A stretch of DNA of 16,039 bases, from assembly GCA_947040475.1 (NCBI GenBank), contig CAMRBT010000014.1, positions 1-16,039 of the forward strand. The letters run 5' to 3'. Below the pieces are notes generated by a model, which was given only the letters and a program-made list of their open reading frames with translations, was not told where the DNA came from and did not search any database. Both the position numbers and the translations under genes were made by a program. This DNA comes from an uncultured Brevinema sp. (lineage in GTDB: Bacteria; Spirochaetota; Brevinematia; Brevinematales; Brevinemataceae). This document shows, in pieces, positions 6,247 to 14,826 of this stretch; positions within the stretch are counted from its first letter, which is position 1, and each line of letters starts with the position of its first letter.

Positions 6247-6987
6247 ATGAAAAATAAAAAATATATAATTTTACTATTAGCTTTATTTATAACAAATAAT
6301 GTACTAGCACAAGAGGCAGCACAGGCACCTATCGCTCCAGATGCACCACCTGAAGATACTGGGAATCTACCTATTGTTGAAACAGATCCAGATGCAGCAT
6401 CAATAGGAGCTCCAAGAGTTGCTGATGAAACATTAACTACTATATTAATTGATGATTTTGAAGTCCCTCAGGGATGGATTCCAAACATTCCTTTAGATTT
6501 TGGAATTTCAAAGATTTTATATAGAGAAGGGTCTCCTCAAGAAATAACAGCTGATAATAATAAAACAGTGTTAGGATTAAAAACAATTTTCTTCCGTCGT
6601 AATTTCGGTTGGATGAGTGTTGATAGACCTTACCCACTAAGTATTAGAAATATTGTAAGAAATTTTTCTATCTGGATAGCAGGTAGAAATAGACGTAATG
6701 TGTTCTTTGTAAAAGTTCGTGATATGTCTTATAATAAAATGCGTTTATCTGGTGGAGAAATGAGATTCCAAGGTTGGAAAAAAGTTAATGTTCCTGTAAC
6801 AGATTCTGTTGACCAATTCAATCCTTTACGTAATAGTAATGGTTTAGATTTCTTAGGCTTCCATATGAGCTTTAATGCTGAAGATATTTCTACTTCAGAA
6901 CCATATTATATTTACTTTGATCAATTTACAGCAAGTATGAATATGGCTGCAACACAAGCTGATGATGACATGAGCGATGATTGGTAG
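6247..6987 (+). CDS. Flagellar filament outer layer protein FlaA, copy 2 (shorter)
   Basis: A 246-residue paralogue in the FlaA family, exported by a signal peptide that probably ends NVLA (19-22). After an acidic, Ala/Pro-rich stretch (23-60) the FlaA-type core begins with ILIDDFEVPQGW. It continues through VLGLKTIFFRRNFGWMS, FSIWIAGRNRRNVFFVKVRD and GWKKVNVPV to YYIYFDQF near residue 225, then an acidic tail. The GGYYGW hallmark of copy 1 is replaced by GRNRRN, so it belongs to the divergent second FlaA type seen beside flaA1 in other spirochaetes. SD AGGAG lies six bases before ATG. It shares an operon with flaA1 and probably joins it in the sheath. Confidence 0.85.
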   Translation: MKNKKYIILLLALFITNNVLAQEAAQAPIAPDAPPEDTGNLPIVETDPDAASIGAPRVADETLTTILIDDFEVPQGWIPNIPLDFGISKILYREGSPQEITADNNKTVLGLKTIFFRRNFGWMSVDRPYPLSIRNIVRNFSIWIAGRNRRNVFFVKVRDMSYNKMRLSGGEMRFQGWKKVNVPVTDSVDQFNPLRNSNGLDFLGFHMSFNAEDISTSEPYYIYFDQFTASMNMAATQADDDMSDDW

Positions 6988-7010
6988 AATATAAATAATA
7001 TATAAATATA

Positions 7011-7044
7011 AAAAATCCCACTTAATTTAAGTGGGATTTTTTTT
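7011..7044 (+). terminator. Terminator of the flaA operon
   Basis: ATCCCACTTA pairs with TAAGTGGGAT across a tiny loop, followed by eight T residues. It lies 24 bases after the flaA2 stop. Confidence 0.9.
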
Positions 7045-7071
7045 GTTTTACATTTTTTATTGACAATTTTA

Positions 7072-7100
7072 TTGACAATAATGTTTAAAAGAGTTATAAT
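7072..7100 (+). promoter_or_regulatory. Perfect consensus promoter of the solute-binding protein genes
   Basis: TTGACA (7072-7077), a 17-base spacer and TATAAT (7095-7100) match consensus fully, which predicts strong constitutive expression. A second TTGACA lies 12 bases upstream (7060-7065) within a 12-base near-perfect direct repeat of ATTGACAAT. It has no matching -10 box and may be a duplicated -35 or part of an operator. Confidence 0.85.
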
Positions 7101-7127
7101 AATGTATTAAAAACATACATTTTAAAG

Positions 7128-7152
7128 GAATTGATTAAAAAACAATCAATTC
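7128..7152 (+). promoter_or_regulatory. Leader hairpin abutting the Shine-Dalgarno site
   Basis: GAATTGATT (7128-7136) and AATCAATTC (7144-7152) form a perfect 9-bp stem around a 7-base loop. The stem ends two bases before the GGAGG site (7155-7159) and does not cover it, so it is more likely to stabilise the mRNA or keep the site exposed than to block translation. Confidence 0.55.
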
Positions 7153-7164
7153 ATGGAGGTTATG

Positions 7165-8673
7165 ATGTTAAAAAGAGTGCTATTATTTATGAGTGTATTG
7201 ACAGTATTGTCATGTGCTCAAACGGAAGTTCTTAATAAAGATCTTCTTAAAATCGGAGTTCCAGTAGAGGCTGTTACTTTATTTCCTTATGGATCTAATG
7301 ATAACGCTACAGCAAGAATGACAGTCAATATTTTTGACAGACTTCTTGAAAAAGATGAAAAAGGGCAATTTCAACCGGGAATTGCAAGCTCATGGGAAGT
7401 TCTTTCCCCAGTACAAGTAAAGTTCAACTTACGTACTAATGCTGTTTTTCACAATGGTGAATTACTTACAGCGGAAGATGTGAAATATAGTATTGAAAGA
7501 GCTATTGTTTCTCCAGAAGTAGAACACATTGCAAGTCCTATTAAAAATGTGGAAATAATTGATCCTTACACAATAATGCTTAATTTAAAAGATCCTTTTG
7601 CTCCTATTTTATCACATTTAGCGCATTCAACAATGGGTATTTTAAATAAAAAAGCAGCAGAAGCTGCTGGACAAGATATTGATCAAAATCCTATTGGAAC
7701 AGGTCCTTACAAACTAAAAGCGTGGAATAGAGGTCAAAATACCCTCTTGGAAGCACATACAGAATATTGGGGAGAAGCTCCAAAAATTGCAAATCTTGAA
7801 TTTAGAGTTATCCCAGAAGCTTCAGCAAGAACAATCGCTTTAGAAACTGGAGATATTGATATCGCTTATGATATTGATGCTATTGATAGAGAAAGAGTTA
7901 GTGAAAGTGCAGATCTACAATTGATAGAAGAAGCTATTGCTCGTATAGAGTATTTAGGATTTAATATCGAAAAAGGTAAAAATCCTATTTGGAAAGATAG
8001 AAGAGTTAGAGAAGCTGTAACTCTTGCTATTGATACAGATGGTATTATTAATTCTGTTCTTTTTGGATCAGGAACACCTGCAGATTCTGTTATTTATAAA
8101 ACAGTAGTAGGTCATTATGCTGGACTAACACCTAGAAAAAGAGATGTGGCAAAAGCAAAAGCTCTCTTAGCAGAAGCTGGAGTTAAACCAGGACTTGAAG
8201 TATCAGCATGGACTTCAGAAGGTCAACGTCAAAAAATGTTAGAAGTAATTCAAGCTAACTTAAAAGAAATTGGTATTGATTTAAAAATAGAAGTTTATGA
8301 GTGGGCACGTTTCTTAGATGGTACAGGTAAAGGCGAACATGATATGTTTGTACTTGGTTGGACTACAGTAACAGGTGATGCCGATTATGGTATTTATAAC
8401 CTCATTCATACAAAAGCTTTTGGTGGAGCAGGAAATCGTTCTTTCTATTCAAATCCAGAAGTTGATGTTTTATTAGATAATGCTAGAAAAGAAATCGATC
8501 CAGTAAAACGTAATGCTATGTACAAAACAATACAAGAAGTATTATATGATGATATTCCGTTTATACCTCTTTTTTATAAATTGGCTAATGTAGGTGCATC
8601 AAAAAAGGTTAAAGGGTTCCTCTTTGATCCAGCTGATTCACATAGACTACAAACTGTATACTTTGGTAATTAA
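7165..8673 (+). CDS. Oligopeptide/dipeptide-type ABC transporter solute-binding lipoprotein, copy 1
   Basis: A family 5 extracellular solute-binding protein (OppA/DppA type) that would capture peptides or similar solutes at the cell surface for an ABC importer. I start it at the ATG at 7165. The in-frame ATG at 7153 overlaps the GGAGG site itself, and the one at 7162 is only two bases from it. The 502-residue product has a leader MLKRVLLFMSVLTVLSC with the lipid-modified cysteine at 17. Family signatures are FHNGELLTAEDVKYSIERA (near 100), GTGPYKLKAWNRGQ (near 183) and RVREAVTLAID (near 280). The C-terminal lobe carries YDDIPFIPLFY. The substrate is unknown. The downstream paralogue is separated by a terminator, and no permease or ATPase gene is in view, so it probably serves a transporter encoded elsewhere. 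Confidence 0.92.
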   Translation: MLKRVLLFMSVLTVLSCAQTEVLNKDLLKIGVPVEAVTLFPYGSNDNATARMTVNIFDRLLEKDEKGQFQPGIASSWEVLSPVQVKFNLRTNAVFHNGELLTAEDVKYSIERAIVSPEVEHIASPIKNVEIIDPYTIMLNLKDPFAPILSHLAHSTMGILNKKAAEAAGQDIDQNPIGTGPYKLKAWNRGQNTLLEAHTEYWGEAPKIANLEFRVIPEASARTIALETGDIDIAYDIDAIDRERVSESADLQLIEEAIARIEYLGFNIEKGKNPIWKDRRVREAVTLAIDTDGIINSVLFGSGTPADSVIYKTVVGHYAGLTPRKRDVAKAKALLAEAGVKPGLEVSAWTSEGQRQKMLEVIQANLKEIGIDLKIEVYEWARFLDGTGKGEHDMFVLGWTTVTGDADYGIYNLIHTKAFGGAGNRSFYSNPEVDVLLDNARKEIDPVKRNAMYKTIQEVLYDDIPFIPLFYKLANVGASKKVKGFLFDPADSHRLQTVYFGN

Positions 8674-8691
8674 ATTATTAAATATAAATAT

Positions 8692-8727
8692 AAAAGCCCC
8701 TATACAAAAATAGGGGCTTTTATTTTA
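8692..8727 (+). terminator. Intergenic terminator between the two solute-binding protein genes
   Basis: AAAAGCCCCTAT pairs with ATAGGGGCTTTT around a 6-base loop, followed by ATTTT. It lies just before the SD of the second gene and I see no separate promoter after it. It may be a partial terminator that lowers expression of copy 2. Confidence 0.85.
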
Positions 8728-8738
8728 GGAAAGAAAAA

Positions 8739-10238
8739 ATGAAAAAAATACTGATAATTATGGTATTATTACTAAACGCTTGTGCCGAAAACATAGAAAA
8801 AGATAAAAATACGCTGACAGTAGCTGTCCCAATAGAGGCTACAGGATTGTTTCCTTATAAGGCTAATGATCCTCACTCTTCACGAGTACATATACTGTTA
8901 TTTGACACGCTGATTGCAAGAGATACTAATGGTAATTTTGAGCCATCTCTAGCTACTTCTTGGAAATATATTTCTCCTACTATTTTAGAAGTAGACATTA
9001 GAACAAATGTCTTCTTTCATAATGGTGATCCTCTAACCTTGGAAGATGTTCAATTTAGTTATGAATGTATCTTGGCAACTCCGAACTTGTCCCATACTGT
9101 AGGTCCTATTTTAAAAACGGAAATCACAAAAGATAACAAATTTAGAGTTATCTTAAAAGAACCTTACGCACCGTTGATCCATTTATTAGCGTATGCAGCA
9201 TTCAAAATTGTAAATAAAGAATATGTTCTTTCAAATGAAGTAGAAATAGCTCAAAAACCTATGGGTACTGGACCTTACAAATTAAAAACTTGGAATAGAG
9301 GGCAAAATATTATTCTAGAAAAAAATGAAAACTACTGGGATACCCCTGCTCATATACAAGAAATTAATTTAAGAACAGTAAATGATCCTGTTGCAAGAGC
9401 TATAGCTTTAGAATCAGGAGATGTAGATATTTCCTATGATATAGAAGGCAGTGATAAGGATAGAATTATTGACAATCCTAATTTAGTCTTGGCACAAAGA
9501 GAAATTCCTCGTGTAGAATATATAGCAATGAATATTGGTAAAGGGGATAACCCTCTATGGAAAGACAAAAGAGGCAGACAAGCTTTTGCATATGCCTTGG
9601 ATTTACAAGGTATTGTTAATTCTGTTCTCTTTGGTATGGGAAAAGTTGGAAACTCCTTACTTTCTCCAGTTGTTAATGGTTATGATACAGAACTACCTTT
9701 GAGAGATAGAGATATAGCGAAATCAAAGCAACTCTTAGCCGATATGGGGATCAAAGATCCAACCATGAATATTTGGGTGAGAGAAGGGGTCAGTCAAAAA
9801 GTAGGGGAAGTTATTCAAGCGAATCTTGCTGAAGTAGGGATTAAAGCAACATTGGAAATTGTAGAATATGCTCGTTTTCTTGAAGGAATTGCTCAAGGAG
9901 AACACGATGTATTTATCCTTAATTGGAGTACTATTACAGGAGATGCGGATTATGGTCTTAATAATTTACTTAATTCTGCTTCTTGGGGGTCTAAGGGAAA
10001 CAGATCTTTTTATTCCAATCCAGAAATTGACAAGCTATTAGCTCAAGGGCGAACTACTTTAGATTTAGAAAAGAGAAAAATGATTTATCAAAAAATCCAA
10101 GAAATCGCCTATGATGATGTGCCTTATATCCCTGTTTATTACACAGTATTGGGAGTAGGGATGGATAAAAGTGTAAAAGGTTTTGAATTTGATATTTTCT
10201 CAGATTACCCTTTAAACAAAGTGTATTTCGAAAAGTAA
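8739..10238 (+). CDS. Oligopeptide/dipeptide-type ABC transporter solute-binding lipoprotein, copy 2
   Basis: A 499-residue paralogue of the preceding protein, alike along its whole length, so the pair arose by tandem duplication. The leader MKKILIIMVLLLNAC has lipobox LNAC with cysteine at 15. Family 5 motifs are FFHNGDPLTLEDVQFSYE (near 90), MGTGPYKLKTWNRGQN (near 178) and YDDVPYIPVYY near the C-terminus. Differences gather in regions that may face the ligand, for example DIEGSDKDRI against DIDAIDRERV, suggesting a shifted substrate. SD AGGA lies eight bases before ATG. It most likely depends on readthrough of the terminator at 8692-8727, and ends at its own strong terminator. Confidence 0.92.
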   Translation: MKKILIIMVLLLNACAENIEKDKNTLTVAVPIEATGLFPYKANDPHSSRVHILLFDTLIARDTNGNFEPSLATSWKYISPTILEVDIRTNVFFHNGDPLTLEDVQFSYECILATPNLSHTVGPILKTEITKDNKFRVILKEPYAPLIHLLAYAAFKIVNKEYVLSNEVEIAQKPMGTGPYKLKTWNRGQNIILEKNENYWDTPAHIQEINLRTVNDPVARAIALESGDVDISYDIEGSDKDRIIDNPNLVLAQREIPRVEYIAMNIGKGDNPLWKDKRGRQAFAYALDLQGIVNSVLFGMGKVGNSLLSPVVNGYDTELPLRDRDIAKSKQLLADMGIKDPTMNIWVREGVSQKVGEVIQANLAEVGIKATLEIVEYARFLEGIAQGEHDVFILNWSTITGDADYGLNNLLNSASWGSKGNRSFYSNPEIDKLLAQGRTTLDLEKRKMIYQKIQEIAYDDVPYIPVYYTVLGVGMDKSVKGFEFDIFSDYPLNKVYFEK

Positions 10239-10249
10239 ATTCAACTTAA

Positions 10250-10307
10250 GATTACCTATTTTGGTAATCGAATAAAAACGCTATTCTTAGGAATAGCGTT
10301 TTTTTGA
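10250..10307 (+). terminator. Double hairpin terminator after solute-binding protein copy 2
   Basis: A first hairpin GATTACC/GGTAATC (10250-10269) without a T-tract is followed by a strong one. There AAAAACGCTATTC (10274-10286) pairs with GAATAGCGTTTTT (10291-10303) around TTAG, with T residues after it. Confidence 0.9.
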
Positions 10308-10388
10308 TTTTAATACAAAAAATATAGATTGACAAAATGATAAAAAATAACTAATTTTATTATACAATAAGAAAATTAGGATGTTAAA

Positions 10389-10766
10389 ATGTTAATTAAA
10401 ATAGCAGAAGATTTTATGAGAAGATCAGATATACCAAATGAAACGGTAGAAACTTTGATTGTTATGGTATTGATCCCTTTATTTTGGTTGCTGAGAGTAG
10501 TCGCAATTATGGGCATGGTATACCCTATAGTAAGAGTGTTTTTTACTCCTAGAAAATCGCATCACTTTATGGGGCGATTGATTTTTGCTATACTTTGGCT
10601 AGTTAGTAATGTGCTGATATTTTTTATGGATATTGATTTTTATTGGAAGTGGGTGTGGTTAGATACTGTTGGCTTGTTTATCTCTATAATAACATTGTTT
10701 GCATGGAACAATAATGCAGTACATGAACATTATAAAAAAATCAGTTTTAATAAAATCAAAAAATAA
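10389..10766 (+). CDS. Small integral membrane protein of unknown function
   Basis: I do not recognise this 125-residue protein. It has three hydrophobic segments (about 22-48, 60-80 and 88-107). Between the first two lies a short basic loop, TPRKSHH, and the tail is Lys-rich, consistent with a cytoplasmic C-terminus. Aromatic residues cluster near the third segment (FYWKWVW). The ATG is preceded by TTAGG eight bases upstream. It stands alone after the double terminator and shares a bidirectional terminator with the convergent chemoreceptor gene. The promoter is unclear: a TTGACA lies at 10331-10336, but the TATACA box downstream is too far from it. Confidence 0.7.
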   Translation: MLIKIAEDFMRRSDIPNETVETLIVMVLIPLFWLLRVVAIMGMVYPIVRVFFTPRKSHHFMGRLIFAILWLVSNVLIFFMDIDFYWKWVWLDTVGLFISIITLFAWNNNAVHEHYKKISFNKIKK

Positions 10767-10795
10767 AAAAGGGGATCATATAGATCCCCTTTTTG
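10765..10795. terminator. Bidirectional terminator between convergent genes
   Basis: GGGGATC (10771-10777) pairs with GATCCCC (10783-10789), flanked by an A-tract on the left and a T-tract on the right. It can stop both the membrane protein gene (plus) and the chemoreceptor gene (minus, stop at 10802). Confidence 0.9.
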
Positions 10796-10801
10796 TTATT
10801 A

Positions 10802-12397
10802 TTATATGTGATGTTGTTGTTCAACTTCTGAAATAGTATCTTCAACTTTTTTGATAGAATATTTATACTCTCTATATTTTTTTTGAGCATCTCTACCTGA
10901 ATTAATAATGGTATTAGTTGTTTGATTTACTTGAGAGACATTCTTTTCAAGTAAATTAGCTAAAGCATTCGCATCTGAAACTTTTAATTGATTAGTTTGT
11001 ATAGAGTTAATGGTTTTTTCTAAAATATTTTGAACTTCATCAATTAACGATAAAGTGTTTTTGGTTTCTATGGACATATGTGAATTTTCTTGTGTTAAAT
11101 TAAATATTTTAACGACGATCTGATCAATAGCAGTTGAGAAATCTATAATATTGCTATTTAGATGAGAAAAAGATTTTCCAACATTTCTAATAATTTCTAC
11201 AGTTTCAGTAATGGATTTAATGTTACTTTGTAGAGATTGATTGATTGTATCAGCATTTTGTGTGGTTTCTGTAGATAATAATTTTATCTCTTTTGCAACA
11301 ATGGCGAAGCCACCACCGTATTTACCAGCTCTAGAAGCTTCAACAGCAGCATTAAGAGCTAATATGTTTGTTTTTTCGGCAACTTCCATAATTAAGGATA
11401 TCATATCAAGAATATTTTTAGAGTTTTCAGCAACTTTTTCTATGGCAAAGACTGATTCTTGCATATCAATCCCACCTTTTTCAGACAATTCGATTAATTC
11501 ATTCATCTGAACTTTTCTATCTTGAATAATAAGATTGATTTCTTGAGAAGTCTCTGAAATATTTTCTGTTTTATTTTTGTATTCTACAACATTCTCTTTA
11601 TGAGTGTTGAAAACTGATAAAATATTTGTACTAGAACTTACCAGATTCTCATTTCGGATTTGTATATCTTTGATTAGTTGATTGAATTCATAAAGATCAG
11701 TGGTAAATTTTTGCATATTTTCGTTTAATTGCCCAGCAACAGTATCGTTATCAATATTAAAAACGTCTAATTGTTCGCCTGATTGTTGATTGGCTTGATA
11801 GATCTCAATAATTCTTTGTAACAGAACATCTTTGTTTTTAGATAAATCTATTTCTTCATTAAATTTAATCATCATATTACCTGTTAATTGGTAGATCTGG
11901 TCACTGAGAAGAATTAAAATAGTTGTACCAAGATAGACTCCAACAATAGTAGTATGATGATCTAAGCCTATAGCAGGTTTTTGAATAACAAAAACACAAA
12001 TAGAAAGTAAAGTAAGAGAGAGGGATCCTATAAAGATAGCAACAAATCTATTTTGAGCTAGTAGACCAGCTAAGACGATGGGAATCATCTGATATGATAT
12101 AAACAAATATGGTAACTCAGGTACTACAACAGGACGGCCATATGTGGCAAAAAAAGCAGCCATTGATAGCATAATCATTGTAATATATGAGGCTACAGGA
12201 TAAAAATTTAATTTTTGTAAAATAAGTGATATACTTAAGAAAGTAAAAACTACTACAGTAATAATGACAAAAGATATCTGCCCATCTGCAAAAGAAATTA
12301 TCCCTAAGGGAATCAGACAACATAGTATAAAAACATTACAAACAAGTAAAATTTTGTTCTGTAGTTGTTCTTGAAAAGTTTTATTATTGTTTTTCAT
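10802..12397 (-). CDS. Methyl-accepting chemotaxis protein with a multi-pass membrane sensor
   Basis: A chemoreceptor that would signal through CheW and CheA to bias flagellar rotation. I start it at 12397 (MKNNNK), where a GAGGT site sits ten bases upstream; the ATG seven codons earlier has no such site. In the 531-residue product, residues 15-170 hold about six hydrophobic segments with little extracytoplasmic domain, unlike the classic two-segment periplasmic sensor. No clear HAMP domain follows. The coiled-coil signalling domain spans about 230-525. Its highly conserved hairpin tip (about 337-378) contains EKTNILALNAAVEASRAG and GGGFAIVAKEIKLL. The tail VEQQHHI has no pentapeptide tether for CheR. 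The ligand is unknown. The gene follows the thiamine operon by 72 bases without a visible terminator; a TATAAT box lies in the gap but no good -35. Confidence 0.93.
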   Translation of the reverse strand: MKNNNKTFQEQLQNKILLVCNVFILCCLIPLGIISFADGQISFVIITVVVFTFLSISLILQKLNFYPVASYITMIMLSMAAFFATYGRPVVVPELPYLFISYQMIPIVLAGLLAQNRFVAIFIGSLSLTLLSICVFVIQKPAIGLDHHTTIVGVYLGTTILILLSDQIYQLTGNMMIKFNEEIDLSKNKDVLLQRIIEIYQANQQSGEQLDVFNIDNDTVAGQLNENMQKFTTDLYEFNQLIKDIQIRNENLVSSSTNILSVFNTHKENVVEYKNKTENISETSQEINLIIQDRKVQMNELIELSEKGGIDMQESVFAIEKVAENSKNILDMISLIMEVAEKTNILALNAAVEASRAGKYGGGFAIVAKEIKLLSTETTQNADTINQSLQSNIKSITETVEIIRNVGKSFSHLNSNIIDFSTAIDQIVVKIFNLTQENSHMSIETKNTLSLIDEVQNILEKTINSIQTNQLKVSDANALANLLEKNVSQVNQTTNTIINSGRDAQKKYREYKYSIKKVEDTISEVEQQHHI

Positions 12398-12469
12398 AGT
12401 TATAAATACCTCATACATATTTCGATTTTTATCATATTGTATATAATTATATGTATAGTATCTTCGGAA

Positions 12470-13198
12470 TTATTTGAACAAAACTTTATTTTTAATGAGA
12501 GACATATTTTGTTTCCAAGTATACAATCCATAAAAAGACATAACTAAGTAATAAATATAGACCATAACATAGGCGTAAGAATTGATACTCATATAAAGAG
12601 GGATACTAATAATATTTACTAATATCCAAAGATACCACATTTCGAGATATTTTTTGGTAACAAGCCACTGAGCTAAAATAGCTAAAATAGTAGTGGTAGC
12701 GTCAGTAGCAGCTTGTAGGGGAGAACTATATTTCCCCCAGAGTATTCCTAAATAGTATAGAACAATAATCCCTATTATACAAATTATTAGATAGTTAAAC
12801 CATTCTTTTAGTGTTAATCTTTTTGTATTAAGTGAATGATCTTCTCTTTGTCTTTTTTGTTCTGGATGAGTCCAATAATATAAGCCATATAAATTTAAGA
12901 TAATATAAACGAGAGCAATAGACATGTCCCACAATAAAGGAGACCAAAAATATAAATAAAGAACAGAACAGAGTGATCCAATGATACCTGTCATAAACAT
13001 AGATGTTTTTTCTTGTACTTCTAAAATAACAAAAATAATACCCAAAATAGAGGCAACAAAGCTCAATACCAATCCTAATAAATCTTTAGAAGTGGGATCT
13101 GTAAAATTAGAAAAATCAAGGAATACTCCATAACTTACAAGTAATATTCCTATAAGGGTAGAAAGTAATAAAATACGATGATGATTATTTTTGGTCAT
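12470..13198 (-). CDS. pnuT: PnuC-family vitamin transporter, predicted thiamine transporter PnuT
   Basis: PnuC-type proteins are small membrane facilitators for nicotinamide riboside, thiamine or riboflavin, with uptake driven by phosphorylation inside the cell. The 242-residue product has seven or eight hydrophobic segments. The PnuC-type WYLWILVN motif (188-195) is present, and each half ends with an aromatic YGLYxW signature (104-109 and 223-228), reflecting internal duplication. Its place as fourth gene of a TPP-riboswitch operon, overlapping thiD by 14 bases, argues for thiamine (or a precursor) as substrate. That is an inference from context. The SD is weak (GGGAA), so translation is probably coupled to thiD. 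Confidence 0.85.
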   Translation of the reverse strand: MTKNNHHRILLLSTLIGILLVSYGVFLDFSNFTDPTSKDLLGLVLSFVASILGIIFVILEVQEKTSMFMTGIIGSLCSVLYLYFWSPLLWDMSIALVYIILNLYGLYYWTHPEQKRQREDHSLNTKRLTLKEWFNYLIICIIGIIVLYYLGILWGKYSSPLQAATDATTTILAILAQWLVTKKYLEMWYLWILVNIISIPLYMSINSYAYVMVYIYYLVMSFYGLYTWKQNMSLIKNKVLFK

Positions 13199-14024
13199 AT
13201 AGTTTTCCCGAACATGAACTATCTAAAAACCACAAATGATCTGTAGGTCCTGCACCATGACCTACACTTTGTTTAGAGGCAGATAAAAGAGCATTGGTGA
13301 GATATTTTTTAGCATACTTAACACTATCAGACAAACTATATCCTTGAGCAATAGAAGAAGTAATAGCAGCAGATAAAGTACATCCCGTACCATGGGTGTT
13401 TTTTGTATCTATTCTTTTGGCACTAAAAGATTCCATCTTACCATCTTGTAAAAACAGATCAGTAGCATCTTTGGTGTTGTAATGTCCACCTTTTATTAGT
13501 ACCGATTTACAACCCAATTGGAGAATTTTATGAGCTATTTCTTCTTGAGAAAATGGAGATTCTTCTTCTGGTGGAAGTCCGATTAATTCTAGTGCTTCTG
13601 GGATATTAGGAGTTATCATGGTTGCTAAAGGTACTATTTTTTTTATTAAACTCTGCCTTGCTTCAGGTAATAACAAAGGATCTCCACTTTTTGCAAGCAT
13701 AACAGGATCAAGAATAATAGGAATATCAAGAGCATTCTTTATTAAAAATTCATATATAGTATCGATGATTTCTTCGTTAAAGAGCATCCCAATTTTAATA
13801 GCTTGAGGGGGAATATCTTCAAAAATACTATCTAGTTGTTCCTTAATAACAGAACAAGGAATCATGTGACAACTTTTTACACCCATGGTATTTTGGACGG
13901 CTATTGCTGTCAAGACAGTCATACCATAACACCCAAAAGAAGAAAAGACTTTGAGGTCAGCTTGTATCCCTGCACCGCCTGAATTGTCAAAGCCAGCAAT
14001 AGATAAAACGGGATTTTGTATCAT
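13185..14024 (-). CDS. thiD: Hydroxymethylpyrimidine/phosphomethylpyrimidine kinase ThiD
   Basis: Phosphorylates HMP to HMP-P and then HMP-PP, the pyrimidine half of thiamine. The 279-residue protein shows the ribokinase-fold signatures. These are SIAGFDNSGGAGIQADLK (8-25, with Phe where Ser is usual in AGSDSSGG), YGMTVLTAIAVQNT (33-46), DPVM (106-109), TPN (138-140), KGGHY (178-182) and the anion-hole HGTGCTLS (211-218). The start overlaps the thiM stop by one base (TAATG), with AGGA upstream. It is a single-domain form, not fused to ThiE. Confidence 0.96.
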   Translation of the reverse strand: MIQNPVLSIAGFDNSGGAGIQADLKVFSSFGCYGMTVLTAIAVQNTMGVKSCHMIPCSVIKEQLDSIFEDIPPQAIKIGMLFNEEIIDTIYEFLIKNALDIPIILDPVMLAKSGDPLLLPEARQSLIKKIVPLATMITPNIPEALELIGLPPEEESPFSQEEIAHKILQLGCKSVLIKGGHYNTKDATDLFLQDGKMESFSAKRIDTKNTHGTGCTLSAAITSSIAQGYSLSDSVKYAKKYLTNALLSASKQSVGHGAGPTDHLWFLDSSCSGKLYDQK

Positions 14025-14818
14025 TATATATTCCTTGGTAATTCTAATGAATTAATTTTATTTTGTATATAGTCATAATCAGGTTGATAAATCATATCGA
14101 TAAAATGGTTTTTAAAATATCCTAAAGAGTTCTGTTTTTTATAGGCTAATTCGCCACATAAACTATAATAAAGATGTGCTAATAAAGTAGCCTTAAAAGG
14201 ATCTGTCTCAACACAGTTAAAAACAGCAATAACACTAGACAAAACACAGCCCATACCAGTGATTTTGGGCATGAGAAAATTGCCAAAAGGGCAAGCATTA
14301 TATAATTTGTTAGCTATAATGTAGTCTGTTTCTCCAGAAATAGCGACAATAATATTTTCTTGTTGACTGAGGAGGAGACCATTATCAAGGGCACTTTCTG
14401 ATGGGATACAAGCGTCAACACCTTTAGGCTTGGAGTTATTATGTATAGCGTTAATTTCACTAGCATTACCTCTTAGTATCGTGCAGTGGGGTAACAAAGT
14501 AGTACTTGCTTGAGATCTTATCATACTAGCACCAACACCAACAGGATCTAAGATGAGGGGTTTTATTTTGTTATTTGTTTTAGCTACGGTTAGTGCTAAT
14601 TCCAAAAACTCATCATTGAGTGTCCCTATGTTAATATTAATAGCGTTAGATATTTGTAATAAATCAAGGGCATCACTTGTGTCATTACTCATGACAGGGG
14701 AAGCACCCAATGCTAATAGAGTATTTGCCATAAAATCCATAGTCACAAGATTCGTAATATTTAGTATAAGTGGGTTGAGCTCTTCAATTTGATGTTTTAC
14801 TTCTCTGATATCAATCAT
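14024..14818 (-). CDS. thiM: Hydroxyethylthiazole kinase ThiM
   Basis: Salvage kinase that phosphorylates 4-methyl-5-hydroxyethylthiazole to the form used by ThiE. The 264-residue length is normal. Recognisable motifs are NITNLVTMDFMANTLLALGA (20-39), DPVGVGAS (91-98), RGNASEI (116-122) and ITGMGCVLSSV (186-196), with the catalytic cysteine in GMGC (GTGC or GAGC in most relatives). SD AGGAG lies upstream; the gene starts eight bases after the thiE stop. ThiM together with ThiD and no thiazole synthase genes in view points to salvage. Confidence 0.95.
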   Translation of the reverse strand: MIDIREVKHQIEELNPLILNITNLVTMDFMANTLLALGASPVMSNDTSDALDLLQISNAININIGTLNDEFLELALTVAKTNNKIKPLILDPVGVGASMIRSQASTTLLPHCTILRGNASEINAIHNNSKPKGVDACIPSESALDNGLLLSQQENIIVAISGETDYIIANKLYNACPFGNFLMPKITGMGCVLSSVIAVFNCVETDPFKATLLAHLYYSLCGELAYKKQNSLGYFKNHFIDMIYQPDYDYIQNKINSLELPRNI

Positions 14819-14826
14819 GCTTACTC

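Noticed and set aside
7153..7161. Upstream ATG start for solute-binding protein copy 1
   Set aside because: This ATG overlaps the GGAGG site, which is ideally spaced for the ATG at 7165.
12398..12418. Upstream ATG start for the chemotaxis protein
   Set aside because: No ribosome binding site precedes it, while a GAGGT site at suitable spacing precedes the ATG at 12397.
12420..12469. Promoter for the chemotaxis gene in the gap after the pnuT-like gene
   Set aside because: TATAAT-like words are present, but no -35 box at proper spacing was found in this very AT-rich stretch.
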